64,000 nt of DNA, taken from NCBI RefSeq assembly GCF_009856415.1, contig NZ_WMEZ01000003.1:332879-396878 (forward strand), written 5' to 3'. Shown here piece by piece: positions 32,722-42,430 of the stretch (the stretch's first letter is position 1; each line of letters begins with the position of its first letter). This stretch comes from Halobacillus litoralis. Lineage in GTDB: Bacteria > Bacillota > Bacilli > Bacillales > Halobacillaceae. Under the pieces are notes generated by a model. It worked only from the letters and a program-made list of their open reading frames with translations, did not search any database and was not told where the DNA came from. Position numbers and translations under genes: made by a program.

Positions 32722-32839
32722 TTTTAAACCATAAACTTTTGAAAAACAAACCTCCCTTTATCCATTCCCTATTTCCACTCACATAAGCCCATTCCCTATC
32801 CAAAAATAGGATATGAATAATTCGTGTTATTCAATATAA

Positions 32840-33386
32840 TGGCACGTTTGTGTAAGACTTGATTTCGAGACTTTGGTTGAATGGACGGGGCTGCGGGGAA
32901 TGGCTCGCTTTCCGCGGGAGCGCGTTGAGCCTCCTCGGACTGCGTCCTGTGGGGTCTCACCAAGCACTCTGTTCCCGCAGGAGTCTCCCCATTCCCCTCC
33001 GCCCCTTTGCCATAGCAGTGTCTCGAAACCACCTCTGGAAACCGGTCATTTCCAACTTGATGGAGGTGATTCGTTTAAGAACCCGGGTCAGGTATTTGGA
33101 TTCTAATGCTAGTTATAGAGCTCTTCCTATTTGCACGCTAGGGGCTGTGGAAGAAAGTCCTTCTTGGTGAAGGAGTTCGTTTCTTACCTGTATGGAATGG
33201 GGTGGTTGGGAAGTGGCGAGACTCCCGTGGGAGAAGGAGATAGACGAGATCCCCCAGGACGCAGTCCGAGGAAGCTCGGCGCTCCCCCACAGGAAAGCGA
33301 GTTGCTTCCCTACCACCCCTGACTGCCTATATAGCAAACGAACCCCGGTTATGTTGAAACTAAGTCTTCCACATAGGGAACTATAG
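32840..33386. repeat. GC-rich composite intergenic repeat, copy 3 (full length)
   Basis: Same layout as copy 1, without the nested hairpin. The 53-bp core at 32906-32958 has one mismatch to copies 1 and 4. The right half runs from GGGGTGGTTGGGAAG (near 33198) to ACATAGGGAACTATAG. The left end is TGGCACGTTTGTGTAAGACT. It occupies most of the 787-bp gap between fabI and the antiporter gene. Confidence 0.85.
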
Positions 33387-33402
33387 TGGAGAAACGTTAA
33401 AT

Positions 33403-33440
33403 AAAAAAACCGCTCCTTCTCTTGATGAGAAGGAGCGGTT
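33403..33440 (-). terminator. Terminator of the antiporter gene
   Basis: AACCGCTCCTTCTC / GAGAAGGAGCGGTT hairpin with a T-run on the minus strand. Confidence 0.9.
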
Positions 33441-33445
33441 GAGGG

Positions 33446-35308
33446 TTAACACCATTCACAATATTCCAGTTCCATTTTCAGTTCTTCTACATACTCATGA
33501 GAACCTGTAACGATCAGGCGGTCACCCATTTTCAACTCGGTATCTCCGTGAGGGACGATGGAATCTTTTCCGCGGAAGATTCTGACCATAATGACATCTC
33601 CAGTGAAAGGAAATTCACGAAGGTGGATGCCGTTATAGACCGAATTGTTCATGTTGATTTGATAGAGCGCACTATCTTGTTTCGTTAAGATATCTACAAC
33701 ATTCGGTGCTTCAATCATCGCTTTTAGGAGCGCTTTTGAAGACAAGAACACGGAGAACACATTGATATTGAGATCTTTCATTTCCTGAGATAGATCTGGA
33801 GACTCTACTCGGACAATGATCCGTTCTACCCCTTGTTCTTTTGCAAAGCGGGCAATCTCAGCATTTCGTTCTTCGTCACCCGTAGAAGCAACAATCAAGT
33901 CTACCTCGAAGACTCCGAGTTCCTTCATCTTTTCAACATCGTAGCCATCTAACTCTTTAATATCAAAGCAATTACGGCTGATACGCTCATCAATTTTATC
34001 CATTTTTGTGTGGTATAGATGCGTTTCGTATGCATGAATGTCCAGTTCACGAACAACTGGCAAGGTCATGCGGTTGGAACCGATAAAAGATACGACGGTC
34101 TTATGGTTTTCATCTTCAAATCGTCCATAAATCTTTTTGAAGACGATGGGTGCCACAAGACATGTCAGGACAGCCACAAGGATCAAGGCACCTTCCATTT
34201 GGTCATCGATCATTCCTTCCCGTTTCCCGATGGCCGCCGCTGCAATGACAAGAGAGAGTGTGGAAGTCAGGATAAAACCTGATCCAAAAACGGTTTTCTT
34301 GTCATACCACTTACTCAAAATTAAAGCAGGAACAATTTTCGAGACGAGTAAGGCGATAAACAACAGCGGAATCAATATGAGCACTCGGGAATCAGTAAAT
34401 AGACTCCAGATATCAATTTCTACACCAACCATTACGAAGAAGATTGGAATTAAGAAACCATAACCAAAACTGTCCAAACGCTTCACCATCTCAGGGTTAG
34501 GAGACAGCAAGGAAACGAGAGTACCTGCTAAGAAAGCACCTAGGATGTTCTCTGCTCCTACCGTTTCAGACAAAGCGACTAGAAGAAGGATGAGCGTGAA
34601 CACAGCACGCGTATCGATCTGGATGGTCCCTTTGGCCATCGTCTCCACAAACGATTGATGACGAAACTTTTTGCCGATGTAATAGAAAAGAACACCTGCT
34701 GCAAAAAGTAGGAGCAGTAACCATGTGTTTCCACCACTCTCTCCGTAAATGGATACGAAGACAGCCAGCAGAATCATGGTGACGAGATCAGCAATGACCG
34801 CGATAAGGAGAATGGTCTGACCAATCGTTGTCTTCATCATCTGTGCATCCTTCAATGTCGGCACGACCACACCTAGTGATATTGTGGAAATGATCAGCGT
34901 CATCAAGAATGCATTATCAATGAAACCTGCCCAAACAAACATGTAAGAAAGGGCTAAGGAGATGACGAAGATCCCTATGAAGACGATGGTCGCGACCCAT
35001 ACTGGATTCGGAGCACCTGTCCCTTGGTTTTCGGGCTTCGCTTTCTTTTTTCTACTTGCAAAAATAGAGAAATCAATTTCTAATCCACTGAGGAACATCA
35101 AGAAAATGAACCCTAATGTAGACAGGATCTCTAACCAGCTTCCTTGCTCTACAATATCAAATCCACTTTGACCGATGATTAGTCCTACTATGATTTCTGC
35201 TACTACAACCGGAATGATATTCAATTTAAAGCGGTGTAGTAAGATGGGAGTTATGAATGCTGCGATAATTACAATAACTAGAGAAGTTACTGATGCACCA
35301 TGTTCCAT
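33446..35308 (-). CDS. yjbQ: CPA2-family monovalent cation:proton antiporter with RCK domains (YjbQ-like)
   Basis: A 620-residue protein. Residues 1 to about 395 are a KefB/YjbQ-type membrane domain of about 12 helices, including IFLMFLSGLEIDFSIF and the conserved FFVMVGVEIDIWSLF. A RCK_N-type domain (about 400-520) and a RCK_C domain (about 535-615) follow. The nucleotide loop reads VVSFIGSNRMTLPVVREL, so the usual GxGxxG is degenerate. Expected role is sodium or potassium/proton exchange. The mgtE gene starts 15 nt upstream on the same strand, so they may be co-transcribed. Confidence 0.92.
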   Translation of the reverse strand: MEHGASVTSLVIVIIAAFITPILLHRFKLNIIPVVVAEIIVGLIIGQSGFDIVEQGSWLEILSTLGFIFLMFLSGLEIDFSIFASRKKKAKPENQGTGAPNPVWVATIVFIGIFVISLALSYMFVWAGFIDNAFLMTLIISTISLGVVVPTLKDAQMMKTTIGQTILLIAVIADLVTMILLAVFVSIYGESGGNTWLLLLLFAAGVLFYYIGKKFRHQSFVETMAKGTIQIDTRAVFTLILLLVALSETVGAENILGAFLAGTLVSLLSPNPEMVKRLDSFGYGFLIPIFFVMVGVEIDIWSLFTDSRVLILIPLLFIALLVSKIVPALILSKWYDKKTVFGSGFILTSTLSLVIAAAAIGKREGMIDDQMEGALILVAVLTCLVAPIVFKKIYGRFEDENHKTVVSFIGSNRMTLPVVRELDIHAYETHLYHTKMDKIDERISRNCFDIKELDGYDVEKMKELGVFEVDLIVASTGDEERNAEIARFAKEQGVERIIVRVESPDLSQEMKDLNINVFSVFLSSKALLKAMIEAPNVVDILTKQDSALYQINMNNSVYNGIHLREFPFTGDVIMVRIFRGKDSIVPHGDTELKMGDRLIVTGSHEYVEELKMELEYCEWC

Positions 35309-35323
35309 ACTCGCCCTCCTTCC

Positions 35324-36688
35324 TTAAATCAATAAATTCATGAAAGCTGTCGCGAGTCCAAAATAAATCAAGATGGAGATCAAGTCATTCACCGTTGTAA
35401 TGAATGGACCTGAGGCAACAGCAGGGTCGATCTTTAAACGATGCATAAGAAGGGGAACGAGGGAGCCAGCCAATGTTGCTACAACCAAGGTCATAAAGAT
35501 GGACAATCCGACTAATACGCCTAAAAAGAAGTTTTCATGCCATATATATACAATGAGAGTGATCAATACACCACAAGAAAGCCCAGTGATTATACCGGTC
35601 CCTGCTTCTCTCATCATCATTTTCCATTTCCCTTGCTTTTCTATTTCCCCGGTAGCAATACCGCGGACGGCAACGGCTAGTGCCTGCGTTCCTGTATTTC
35701 CCGCCATTCCGGCAATCAGCGGAATAAATATAGCGAGGATAGCTACTTGATCCAAGGTGTCCTCAAAACGCCCGATGAGACTTGCTGTCAGACTTCCCAA
35801 AAAGAGTAGAATGACAAGCCAGGGTAAACGCTTTTTGGCTGAAGCAAAAGCATTATCATCAGGGCTGTCAACGTCAGAGACGGCAGCAAGTTTAGAATAA
35901 TCATCACTTGCTTCTTCTTCCATGACGTCCATAATGTCATCGACGGTGATGATTCCAAGGAGATGGTCCTGGAAATCAACGACCGGTAACGCAAGAAAGT
36001 CGTAGTCGCGCACCATACGTGCCACTTCTTCCTGGTCTTCGCCGACTGAGACCGATACCACTCGTTCATTCATAACGTCAGATATCAGCCATTCTTCTTC
36101 TGATATAATCAAATCCCTCAACGAAATAACACCGACGAGCCGTTTATCTTCATTAATGACATATGTGTAATAAATCGTCTCGGCGTCCGGGGCTTCTGTT
36201 CTCAGATGAACCATCGCTTCTTTGATCGTCATACCGGCTTTAACAACAACGAATTCTGTTGTCATGATGGAACCAGCGGTTTTCTCTTCATAATGAAGCA
36301 GGTCTTTGATTTCGTCAGCTGCATCATCATCCATGATCGTCAAGAAACTCGCCACTTTATCTTTATCTAATTCGTTTAAAATATCAACGGCATCATCCGT
36401 CGACATTTCAGCGAAGACTTGCGCAGCAAAGGTTGGATCCATTTCAGTAAAGAAGGGTTCGATCTCATCATAATCGATGTGCTCCATGACATCTGCAACC
36501 TCTTCTGGAGAGAGGTAGGTGTAGATTTGCATCCGTACTTCTTTATCCAAACCTTCAAAAATCCGGGCCTGGTCATATGGATGTAATTCCAGAAACTCTG
36601 CACGGAACTGGTCGATATGATCATTGAACAAGGCATCTTTAATATTCGTCCAAACTTCTTGGCGCTCCTGGTCATCTAAGTGTTCCAT
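35324..36688 (-). CDS. mgtE: Magnesium transporter MgtE
   Basis: A 454-residue Mg2+ channel. The N-terminal MgtE_N domain (about residues 15-130) is followed by paired CBS domains (about 135-255) and a five-helix membrane domain (about 290-454). The pore signature PLIAGMAGNTGTQAL (about 332-346) is intact. I chose ATG 36688 (MEHLDD) with GGGAGGG six bases upstream. Unlike B. subtilis mgtE there is no room for an M-box riboswitch between promoter and gene. Confidence 0.95.
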   Translation of the reverse strand: MEHLDDQERQEVWTNIKDALFNDHIDQFRAEFLELHPYDQARIFEGLDKEVRMQIYTYLSPEEVADVMEHIDYDEIEPFFTEMDPTFAAQVFAEMSTDDAVDILNELDKDKVASFLTIMDDDAADEIKDLLHYEEKTAGSIMTTEFVVVKAGMTIKEAMVHLRTEAPDAETIYYTYVINEDKRLVGVISLRDLIISEEEWLISDVMNERVVSVSVGEDQEEVARMVRDYDFLALPVVDFQDHLLGIITVDDIMDVMEEEASDDYSKLAAVSDVDSPDDNAFASAKKRLPWLVILLFLGSLTASLIGRFEDTLDQVAILAIFIPLIAGMAGNTGTQALAVAVRGIATGEIEKQGKWKMMMREAGTGIITGLSCGVLITLIVYIWHENFFLGVLVGLSIFMTLVVATLAGSLVPLLMHRLKIDPAVASGPFITTVNDLISILIYFGLATAFMNLLI

Positions 36689-36729
36689 AAGCAACCCTCC
36701 CCAGTGTCTATTTCGTTTTTGACCGTTTA

Positions 36730-36758
36730 ATCTTAATGGCGATACACCTGTTTGTCAA
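36730..36758 (-). promoter_or_regulatory. mgtE promoter with short leader
   Basis: TTGACA (36753-36758), 17-bp spacer, TAAGAT (36730-36735) on the minus strand. The predicted leader is about 35 nt, too short for an M-box. Confidence 0.7.
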
Positions 36759-36941
36759 CGGAAGTAACTCAATTTTCAATAGCCAAATTCTTTACATAAA
36801 TGTAGTTTAACAGAAGAAATCCAGGTTAGGGAATAAACACCCTGTATGTTTAGTATTTCGAAGGCTTGGGAAAAATATCTTCCATATATAGGACAGCACT
36901 TAAGAATCAAGACAATCATTGAAGACAAAAGGAGAATGACC

Positions 36942-37673
36942 ATGAACTACGACATAATCGGGGACGTCCACGGCTGCTTCGATGAGTTAAAACAATTATT
37001 TAGTGAACTCGGCTACGAATGGAGCGAAGGCCTCCCGCACCACCCAGACGGACGAACTCCCGTATTCGTCGGTGATATCACTGACCGCGGACCCGCTTCC
37101 ATTGCGTGCATTTCCTTCGTCTATCGTTTAGTTACCGAAAAAGGAGCGCATTATGTCCCGGGAAATCATTGCAATAAATTGTATCGCTTTTTTCTAGGAA
37201 ATCCTGTCAAGGAAAAGCATGGATTGGAGACTACCGCTGCGGAATTCCGCACCCTGTCTAAAGTAGAACAGAAGGAAGTTAAACAACAATTTATGCACTT
37301 GTATGAGCAATCCCCTCTGCACTTGATTTTGAAAGATGTTGATGCTGTTGTTGCTCATGCGGGCATTCGTGAGGAAGATATCGGTCATAAAAGTAAAAGC
37401 ATCGAAACGTTCGTTCTCTACGGAGACATTACTGGTGAAAAGCTTCCGGATGGTCGTCCCGTCAGACGAGACTGGGCCCAGCATTACACAGGGGATCGAT
37501 GGATCGTCTATGGACATACCCCAGTCCGTGAACCCCGTTTTGTCAACAAAACCGTTAACATAGATACAGGATGTGTGTTCGGAGGCAAGCTGACCGCTTT
37601 CCGCCTGCCTGAAGAAGATATCGTCAGTGTGCCATCGAGTATGCCTTTCGTTGAAGAAAAGTTTAGATATTAA
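36942..37673 (+). CDS. prpE: Bis(5'-nucleosyl)-tetraphosphatase PrpE
   Basis: A 243-residue calcineurin-like phosphoesterase that hydrolyses Ap4A. Metal motifs are GDVHGC (about residues 7-12), GDITDRGP (about 43-50), PGNHCNK (about 72-78) and YGHTPV (about 190-195). Length equals B. subtilis PrpE, which is also implicated in spore germination control. I chose ATG at 36942, with AAAGGAGAATGACC upstream. Confidence 0.95.
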   Translation: MNYDIIGDVHGCFDELKQLFSELGYEWSEGLPHHPDGRTPVFVGDITDRGPASIACISFVYRLVTEKGAHYVPGNHCNKLYRFFLGNPVKEKHGLETTAAEFRTLSKVEQKEVKQQFMHLYEQSPLHLILKDVDAVVAHAGIREEDIGHKSKSIETFVLYGDITGEKLPDGRPVRRDWAQHYTGDRWIVYGHTPVREPRFVNKTVNIDTGCVFGGKLTAFRLPEEDIVSVPSSMPFVEEKFRY

Positions 37674-37706
37674 AAAGCAGGAGCACCCGAGGCTCCTGCT
37701 TTTTTA
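37673..37706. terminator. Bidirectional terminator between prpE and yjbO
   Basis: AAAAAGCAGGAGC / GCTCCTGCTTTTT hairpin serving both convergent transcripts. Confidence 0.9.
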
Positions 37707-37733
37707 TAGACCGTCCAACCGAATACATGCTCC

Positions 37734-38621
37734 TCAAGCAAATTCATCCCAAAGTTTTGGTGGTTCTGATGTAAAGGTCATCTTTTTCTTTGTCCAAGGA
37801 TGGATGAAATGAAGCCGTTCACAATGCAAGGCTTGACCTTCCACTCCTTCCACTTTGTTTCCACCATATAACGTGTCTCCAGCTAAAGGGTACCCCCTGT
37901 ATGCCATATGGACACGAATTTGATGTGTCCGACCGGTGAGAAGTTTAAAGCGGATCCGGGAGCAATGTTTCTTTGATTGAATCAGATAGTACTGAGTTTT
38001 TGAAGGCTTTCCCACTGGTGATACAACTCTTCGAATGATGGAATCTTCTGCTCGGCCGATTGGCTCATCTATGAGACCTTCTTTTTCTCGAAATTCCCCT
38101 TCGACTATTGCTACGTATTGTCGTGAAATGAAGTCCAATCTCTTAGTAAGAAGGCTATGACTGTATGCGTGTTTAGCAATCAACATTAATCCAGAAGTAT
38201 CTCTGTCCAGCCTTGTGACAATATGAGCCGTACAAGGATACTTTCTTTTTTCATATTCAAAAAGCAAGTAACTTGCAATCGAAGGCTCTTTTTGGTCAAA
38301 AGGAGGAACCACTGGGATGCCTGCCGGCTTGTTGAGGACCATGACGTCATCATCCTCAAATACGACTGGTAAAATCCCCTGCTGAGGAAAGATCGCCCCT
38401 TTTTCTTCTTTAGGAAAAAGGATGGCGACTTCATCCCCGCGCTCTAATGGACGCCACATTTCCTCCTGGGACCCATTCACATATACTGCACCGTCCATAC
38501 GAACCTTCTTGAGCAATTGCCGGGAAAACTCCCCTGCATGTAATAAAAATTCACGAATGGAATAACCGGCGTAAGCCTCTGTCACCCGCCACCTCTTTGT
38601 CACATCAGTCTGAGTAGTCAT
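37734..38621 (-). CDS. yjbO: RluD-family pseudouridine synthase (YjbO)
   Basis: A 295-residue pseudouridine synthase. An S4-like N-terminal region (about residues 12-75) precedes the catalytic motif [18 protein letters not shown] (Asp at about 140). [21 protein letters not shown] (about 228-248) is diagnostic, although split differently from RluD. Target RNA position is unknown. It overlaps nadK by 17 nt and has a poor ribosome site, so it is likely translated by coupling. Confidence 0.93.
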   Translation of the reverse strand: MTTQTDVTKRWRVTEAYAGYSIREFLLHAGEFSRQLLKKVRMDGAVYVNGSQEEMWRPLERGDEVAILFPKEEKGAIFPQQGILPVVFEDDDVMVLNKPAGIPVVPPFDQKEPSIASYLLFEYEKRKYPCTAHIVTRLDRDTSGLMLIAKHAYSHSLLTKRLDFISRQYVAIVEGEFREKEGLIDEPIGRAEDSIIRRVVSPVGKPSKTQYYLIQSKKHCSRIRFKLLTGRTHQIRVHMAYRGYPLAGDTLYGGNKVEGVEGQALHCERLHFIHPWTKKKMTFTSEPPKLWDEFA

Positions 38622-39411
38622 CAGCTACAAAGGAGTCGTGGACACGTTTCCAGAAAGGGAATGGACGGAACCTTGCAAACCTTACTTTTTCTTCAGCTAC
38701 GCGGCATTGGATCGATTTTACGTCTTTATAAGTACGAGTGATATGATCGATGGTGAAAAGAAAACTGCGGTCATGCTTCGGCTTGAACATGCACGTATGA
38801 TGACTAGGTAAAATTAATGGAGACCCTATCGTACGGAACACACGGTTATTGATTGAAGCCATTTCAGCAATTTGGAAGGCTTCAAGAGACGGGTGCAGAA
38901 TCGCTCCTCCCAGTGCTTTATTATAGGCGGTACTCCCGGATGGTGTAGACACGCACAGCCCGTCGCCACGAAACGTCTCAAAATGGTCGCCTTTAATTTC
39001 GATATCCATAACCACCGAACCTTCTGACGTCTTGATCGTACATTCATTCAGGGCAAGATAGCGATCCTCTTCTCCTCCGCTTTTCGGGCGTATGGTCACT
39101 TCAAGGAGTGGGTACTCGACGACCTGAAACGGCGTCTTCGCAATCTCAATGATCAGCTTTTCTAATTCTTCCGGCATCCAGTCCGCATAAAAGCCGAGGT
39201 GCCCGGTATGTATCCCTATAAAAGCTGTCTTATCCAATCGGTGGACATACGTATGGAAAGCTTCCAGCAATGTACCATCCCCACCGACAGAAATGGCAAG
39301 ATCGGGTTCATCTTCATCGTATTCCAACTTGAACTCCGTTAGGTAGTTCTTAATTTTCGAACGGATTTCGTTCGATTTTTGATCACCTTTAGAAAGGATC
39401 GAGAACTTCAT
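38605..39411 (-). CDS. ppnKA: NAD kinase
   Basis: A 268-residue ATP-dependent NAD kinase that makes NADP. Hallmarks are [12 protein letters not shown] (about residues 42-53), LALNECTIK, and [18 protein letters not shown] (about 145-162). It matches B. subtilis PpnKA to the C-terminal [13 protein letters not shown] chose ATG 39411 ([10 protein letters not shown]); the upstream GTG is directly against the ribosome site. It is 16 nt downstream of the alarmone synthetase gene, an order conserved in Bacillaceae. Confidence 0.96.
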   Translation of the reverse strand: MKFSILSKGDQKSNEIRSKIKNYLTEFKLEYDEDEPDLAISVGGDGTLLEAFHTYVHRLDKTAFIGIHTGHLGFYADWMPEELEKLIIEIAKTPFQVVEYPLLEVTIRPKSGGEEDRYLALNECTIKTSEGSVVMDIEIKGDHFETFRGDGLCVSTPSGSTAYNKALGGAILHPSLEAFQIAEMASINNRVFRTIGSPLILPSHHTCMFKPKHDRSFLFTIDHITRTYKDVKSIQCRVAEEKVRFARFRPFPFWKRVHDSFVADDYSD

Positions 39412-39427
39412 GGGTCCACCCACTCCT

Positions 39428-40066
39428 TTAAGATTTTCTAGGGTTCTTTTTCTGTTCTTCTTTTCTTAAAAACGCCCGTTGAGCTTCTTGGATCTCGCTT
39501 TTTATTTTTGACATTTCTTCATCGAGCAGAAAGGCAGCTTCACCGGCACGTTTAAGACGTGATTTGATTTCTGATGGTATTTTCCCCGAATATTTATAAT
39601 TTAATGAGTGTTCATTGGTGGCCCAAAAGTTCATAGCAAGGGTACGGATCTGAATTTCGGCCAATACCTTTTTCTCTCCATGAATGGTTTCCACCGGGTA
39701 ACGAATAATGACGTGGAATGACCTATACCCACTATCCTTTTTCCTTGAAACGTAATCTTTCTCTTCTACAATTTCAAAATCATGCCGGTTCCGAAGCATG
39801 GTAGCAACCGCATAAATGTCATCAACGAATTGGCAAACTACTCTCACCCCAGCTATATCCTGGAGTTCTTCTTCGATGTTTTCAGGATTAATGGCTTTTC
39901 GCCTTGCCTTTTCAATTATGCTTGATTTCGGCTTCACTCGCCCGGTTACAAATTCAATAGGAGATTGTTCCTCCTCATATTCGAATTGCCGGCGCATGCC
40001 TTTTAATTTAATTTTTAACTCTTCCACTACTTGTGCATAAGGTGCTATAAATATATCCCAATTCAT
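39428..40066 (-). CDS. yjbM: Small alarmone synthetase YjbM (SasB)
   Basis: A 212-residue RelA/SpoT-type synthetase without hydrolase or regulatory domains. It makes (p)ppGpp from GTP or GDP and ATP. Visible motifs are [16 protein letters not shown] (about residues 44-59), [15 protein letters not shown] (about 71-85), [14 protein letters not shown] (about 113-126) and [25 protein letters not shown] (catalytic Glu and Asn; about 138-162). Start is ATG 40066 after AAAGGTGGTTGCTTG. Confidence 0.95.
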   Translation of the reverse strand: MNWDIFIAPYAQVVEELKIKLKGMRRQFEYEEEQSPIEFVTGRVKPKSSIIEKARRKAINPENIEEELQDIAGVRVVCQFVDDIYAVATMLRNRHDFEIVEEKDYVSRKKDSGYRSFHVIIRYPVETIHGEKKVLAEIQIRTLAMNFWATNEHSLNYKYSGKIPSEIKSRLKRAGEAAFLLDEEMSKIKSEIQEAQRAFLRKEEQKKNPRKS

Positions 40067-40199
40067 CAAGCAACCACCTTTATGTATCCAATCTTCATAG
40101 TAAATATGTGCGTTTTGTTCATCATTCATTGTATCATAAAGTTAGCCTGCAGAATAAGCAGAGCGCCTGACATTATACTACGATCAGGAGGTCTTAACC

Positions 40200-40784
40200 A
40201 TGGCACAGGAAATTGAAATCGAGTTTAAAAACTTATTAACAGAAGACGAATATGAAAAGGTTTATCATTTTTTACCATTCAAATCAGTTGAACTCATGGA
40301 GCAAACCAATTATTATTTTGAAACAGAAGACCTAAATCTTAAGCAGCAAGGAGCTGCTTTGAGAATCCGTCAAAAAAGTGGTCAATGGACATTGACGTTG
40401 AAGCAACCACATGCAGAAGGTCTGCTTGAAACACATGATTCGCTTACAGAAGAAGAAGCAAATCTTTGGATTCAAAACAAAATGACAGAAAAGCCTCACG
40501 TATCCAGACAACTGGATGACCTTGGTATTTCCTTTAAAGATCTCCACTATCTCGGTTCTCTAACAACGAGACGAAAAGAATTGGCCTACAAGGAGGCAAC
40601 CGTTGTTCTTGACCACAGCCTTTATTACGACAAGGAAGATTATGAGCTGGAAGTAGAGGCCAGTTCAAAAAAGACCGGAAAAAAAGTGATCGACGAAATC
40701 CTGCATGCATGCAATATTCCGAACCGTGAGACAGATAATAAGATCAAACGTTTCTACGACAGAAAGCAACTGCAATCAGAATAG
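40200..40784 (+). CDS. yjbK: CYTH-domain protein YjbK
   Basis: A 194-residue triphosphate tunnel metalloenzyme. The EIEIEFK motif (about residues 4-10) is the ExExK signature. It is followed by ALRIRQKSGQWTLTLKQP (about 56-73) and DYELEVEAS (about 150-158), the basic and acidic strands of the tunnel. B. subtilis YjbK is the orthologue; the physiological triphosphate is unknown. It is divergent from yjbM with a 133-bp shared upstream region. Confidence 0.92.
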   Translation: MAQEIEIEFKNLLTEDEYEKVYHFLPFKSVELMEQTNYYFETEDLNLKQQGAALRIRQKSGQWTLTLKQPHAEGLLETHDSLTEEEANLWIQNKMTEKPHVSRQLDDLGISFKDLHYLGSLTTRRKELAYKEATVVLDHSLYYDKEDYELEVEASSKKTGKKVIDEILHACNIPNRETDNKIKRFYDRKQLQSE

Positions 40785-40838
40785 TTGCCGTTCTCTAGCC
40801 CTCATTGCTAAAATGATGAACAGACAGGAAGGGATGCT

Positions 40839-41237
40839 ATGCAACAACGAGAAACGTTTTTTGAGGAAATAGGAAAAGAAAAAATCGACGAGCTTGTTGA
40901 AGCTTTTTATAAACGTGTAAGGGAGCACCCGGATTTAATTCCCATTTTCCCGGACGACCTTACAGAAACCATACGAAAACAGAAGCAATTTTTAACCCAG
41001 TTTTTCGGCGGCCCCCCACTCTATGTTGAGGAACACGGCCACCCTATGCTACGGGCACGACATTTGCCTTTTAAAATTACGCCTACAAGAAGAGATGCGT
41101 GGTTATCCTGCATGTCCGGCGCAATGAATGAGGTAGATATACAAGAACCTCATCGTTCTTTTATGGTTGAAAGGCTTACGATGACTGCAAACCATATGAT
41201 GAATTCACCAGAAGATGAGAAAGGAGAATCGATGTGA
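40839..41237 (+). CDS. yjbI: Truncated hemoglobin, group II (YjbI)
   Basis: A 132-residue globin. The proximal histidine is in RARHLPFKI (about residue 75) and the WLSCM segment (about 88) gives the Trp typical of group [20 protein letters not shown] is the conserved start. It overlaps the spxH gene (GTGA), an arrangement shared with B. subtilis yjbIH. Heme binding and reactive oxygen or nitrogen detoxification are known for the family. Confidence 0.93.
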   Translation: MQQRETFFEEIGKEKIDELVEAFYKRVREHPDLIPIFPDDLTETIRKQKQFLTQFFGGPPLYVEEHGHPMLRARHLPFKITPTRRDAWLSCMSGAMNEVDIQEPHRSFMVERLTMTANHMMNSPEDEKGESM

Positions 41238-42121
41238 GTTGGAAAAGTTTAAACAGTGACCGTGATCCAACAGGTACAGCGAGCGGTTTTTTCGATTTAC
41301 TGAAAAGACCGATTGAGATCTATGTATTCATTGATCCCCTATGCCCTGAATGCTGGTCACTGGAACCCTTCCTCAAAAAGCTCACGATCGAATACGGACG
41401 CTTCTTTACTCTCCGGCCGATCATCAGCGGGAAGCTATCCTCTTTACACCAGAATAAAATGAAAAAGCCTGAAAACTTAAAAGAGGCGTGGGACAAGACA
41501 GGTTCTCGGACAGGTATGTGCTGTGACGGGGATGTATGGCTTGAAAACCCTGTATCCTCCCCGTTCGCCACGGCTCTTGCTGTAAAAGCGGCTGAATTAC
41601 AAGGAAAAAAAGCTGGAATGCGCTTCTTACGTAAAGTACAGGAATATGTTTTCTTGGAAAAACAAAACATTTCAGACGAATCGGTGTTAATCGAATGTGC
41701 TGAAAAGTCCCGCCTAGATGTTTCTGAATTCAAAAAAGACCTTCACGGAGATGCTGCAAGAAGAGCTTTGCAGTGTGACTTGAAGTTAGCTCATGAAATG
41801 GATGTGGATTCCACTCCTACCATTGTCGTCTTTAACGAATCAGAAGAAGATGCTGGTTTGAAAATCACAGGATTATACACGTACGAGGTTTATGTGAAAG
41901 TGTTGAAAGAAATGCTACAAAAAGATCCAAAGCCAGGAATAAAACCAGCTTTGGAGGATTTCTTGCAACACTATCGCTTCGTCGCTAACAAAGAGATTGC
42001 CGTTGTGTATGACTGGACAGAACAAGAAGCCAAACGGGAAATGAAGAAGCTTGTACTCAAGCAAAAAGTGCGCGAAATTCCCGTTAAGCATGGGGCTTTT
42101 TGGCAATATATCGAAACTTGA
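41234..42121 (+). CDS. spxH: ClpXP adaptor protein SpxH (YjbH)
   Basis: A 295-residue thioredoxin-like (DsbA-type) adaptor that delivers Spx to ClpXP. The CPECW motif (Cys at about residues 37 and 40) lies in [16 protein letters not shown] downstream [14 protein letters not shown] provides the cis-proline. Start is GTG 41234, overlapping the globin stop. Its target Spx is encoded 6 kb away in the same window. Confidence 0.93.
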   Translation: MSWKSLNSDRDPTGTASGFFDLLKRPIEIYVFIDPLCPECWSLEPFLKKLTIEYGRFFTLRPIISGKLSSLHQNKMKKPENLKEAWDKTGSRTGMCCDGDVWLENPVSSPFATALAVKAAELQGKKAGMRFLRKVQEYVFLEKQNISDESVLIECAEKSRLDVSEFKKDLHGDAARRALQCDLKLAHEMDVDSTPTIVVFNESEEDAGLKITGLYTYEVYVKVLKEMLQKDPKPGIKPALEDFLQHYRFVANKEIAVVYDWTEQEAKREMKKLVLKQKVREIPVKHGAFWQYIET

Positions 42122-42123
42122 TC

Positions 42124-42149
42124 AAACTCCCGGAGACGGGAGTTTTTTC
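42124..42149 (+). terminator. Terminator of yjbI-spxH
   Basis: AAACTCCCG / CGGGAGTTT hairpin then TTT. Confidence 0.85.
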
Positions 42150-42213
42150 TATGTCTAGGAGTCATGGGCATCCATTCTTCCCCATAAACTGGACCATGGA
42201 GGTGTGTGTGGAG

Positions 42214-42390
42214 ATGAAGATTTGGGTAGTCCTTCTGTTCGTAATTAGTATGATATTTCTCGCTGCTTTCCACTTGTTCGCACTCATGAATTTATATCCG
42301 ATCTACATCAGTTCCCCCTTACTGTTGATTGCGATTTACTTGATTGTATCCATACCATCCCACAAAAAAACATTTAGAGGCTTTAAATAA
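42214..42390 (+). CDS. Small two-helix membrane protein
   Basis: A 58-residue hydrophobic protein, MKIWVVLLFVISMIFLAAFH, then LLLIAIYLIVSIPSHKK at about residues 37-53. Ribosome site GGAGGTGTGTGTG is 5-11 nt upstream, depending on whether GTG 42208 or ATG 42214 is used. No recognised family. It is convergent with pepF. Confidence 0.65.
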   Translation: MKIWVVLLFVISMIFLAAFHLFALMNLYPIYISSPLLLIAIYLIVSIPSHKKTFRGFK

Positions 42391-42392
42391 GG

Positions 42393-42423
42393 AAACCCAC
42401 AGAACCTTTTCTTCTGTGGGTTT
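42393..42423. terminator. Terminator between small membrane gene and pepF
   Basis: AAACCCACAG / CTGTGGGTTT hairpin, just beyond the pepF stop on the minus strand. Confidence 0.8.
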
Positions 42424-42430
42424 ATCTGTG

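Noticed and set aside
32796..33386. Five overlapping frames between fabI and the antiporter gene
   Set aside because: All within repeat copy 3, without ribosome sites.
36695..36845. M-box magnesium riboswitch ahead of mgtE
   Set aside because: No conserved M-box sequence, and the mapped promoter-like sequence leaves only about 35 nt of leader.
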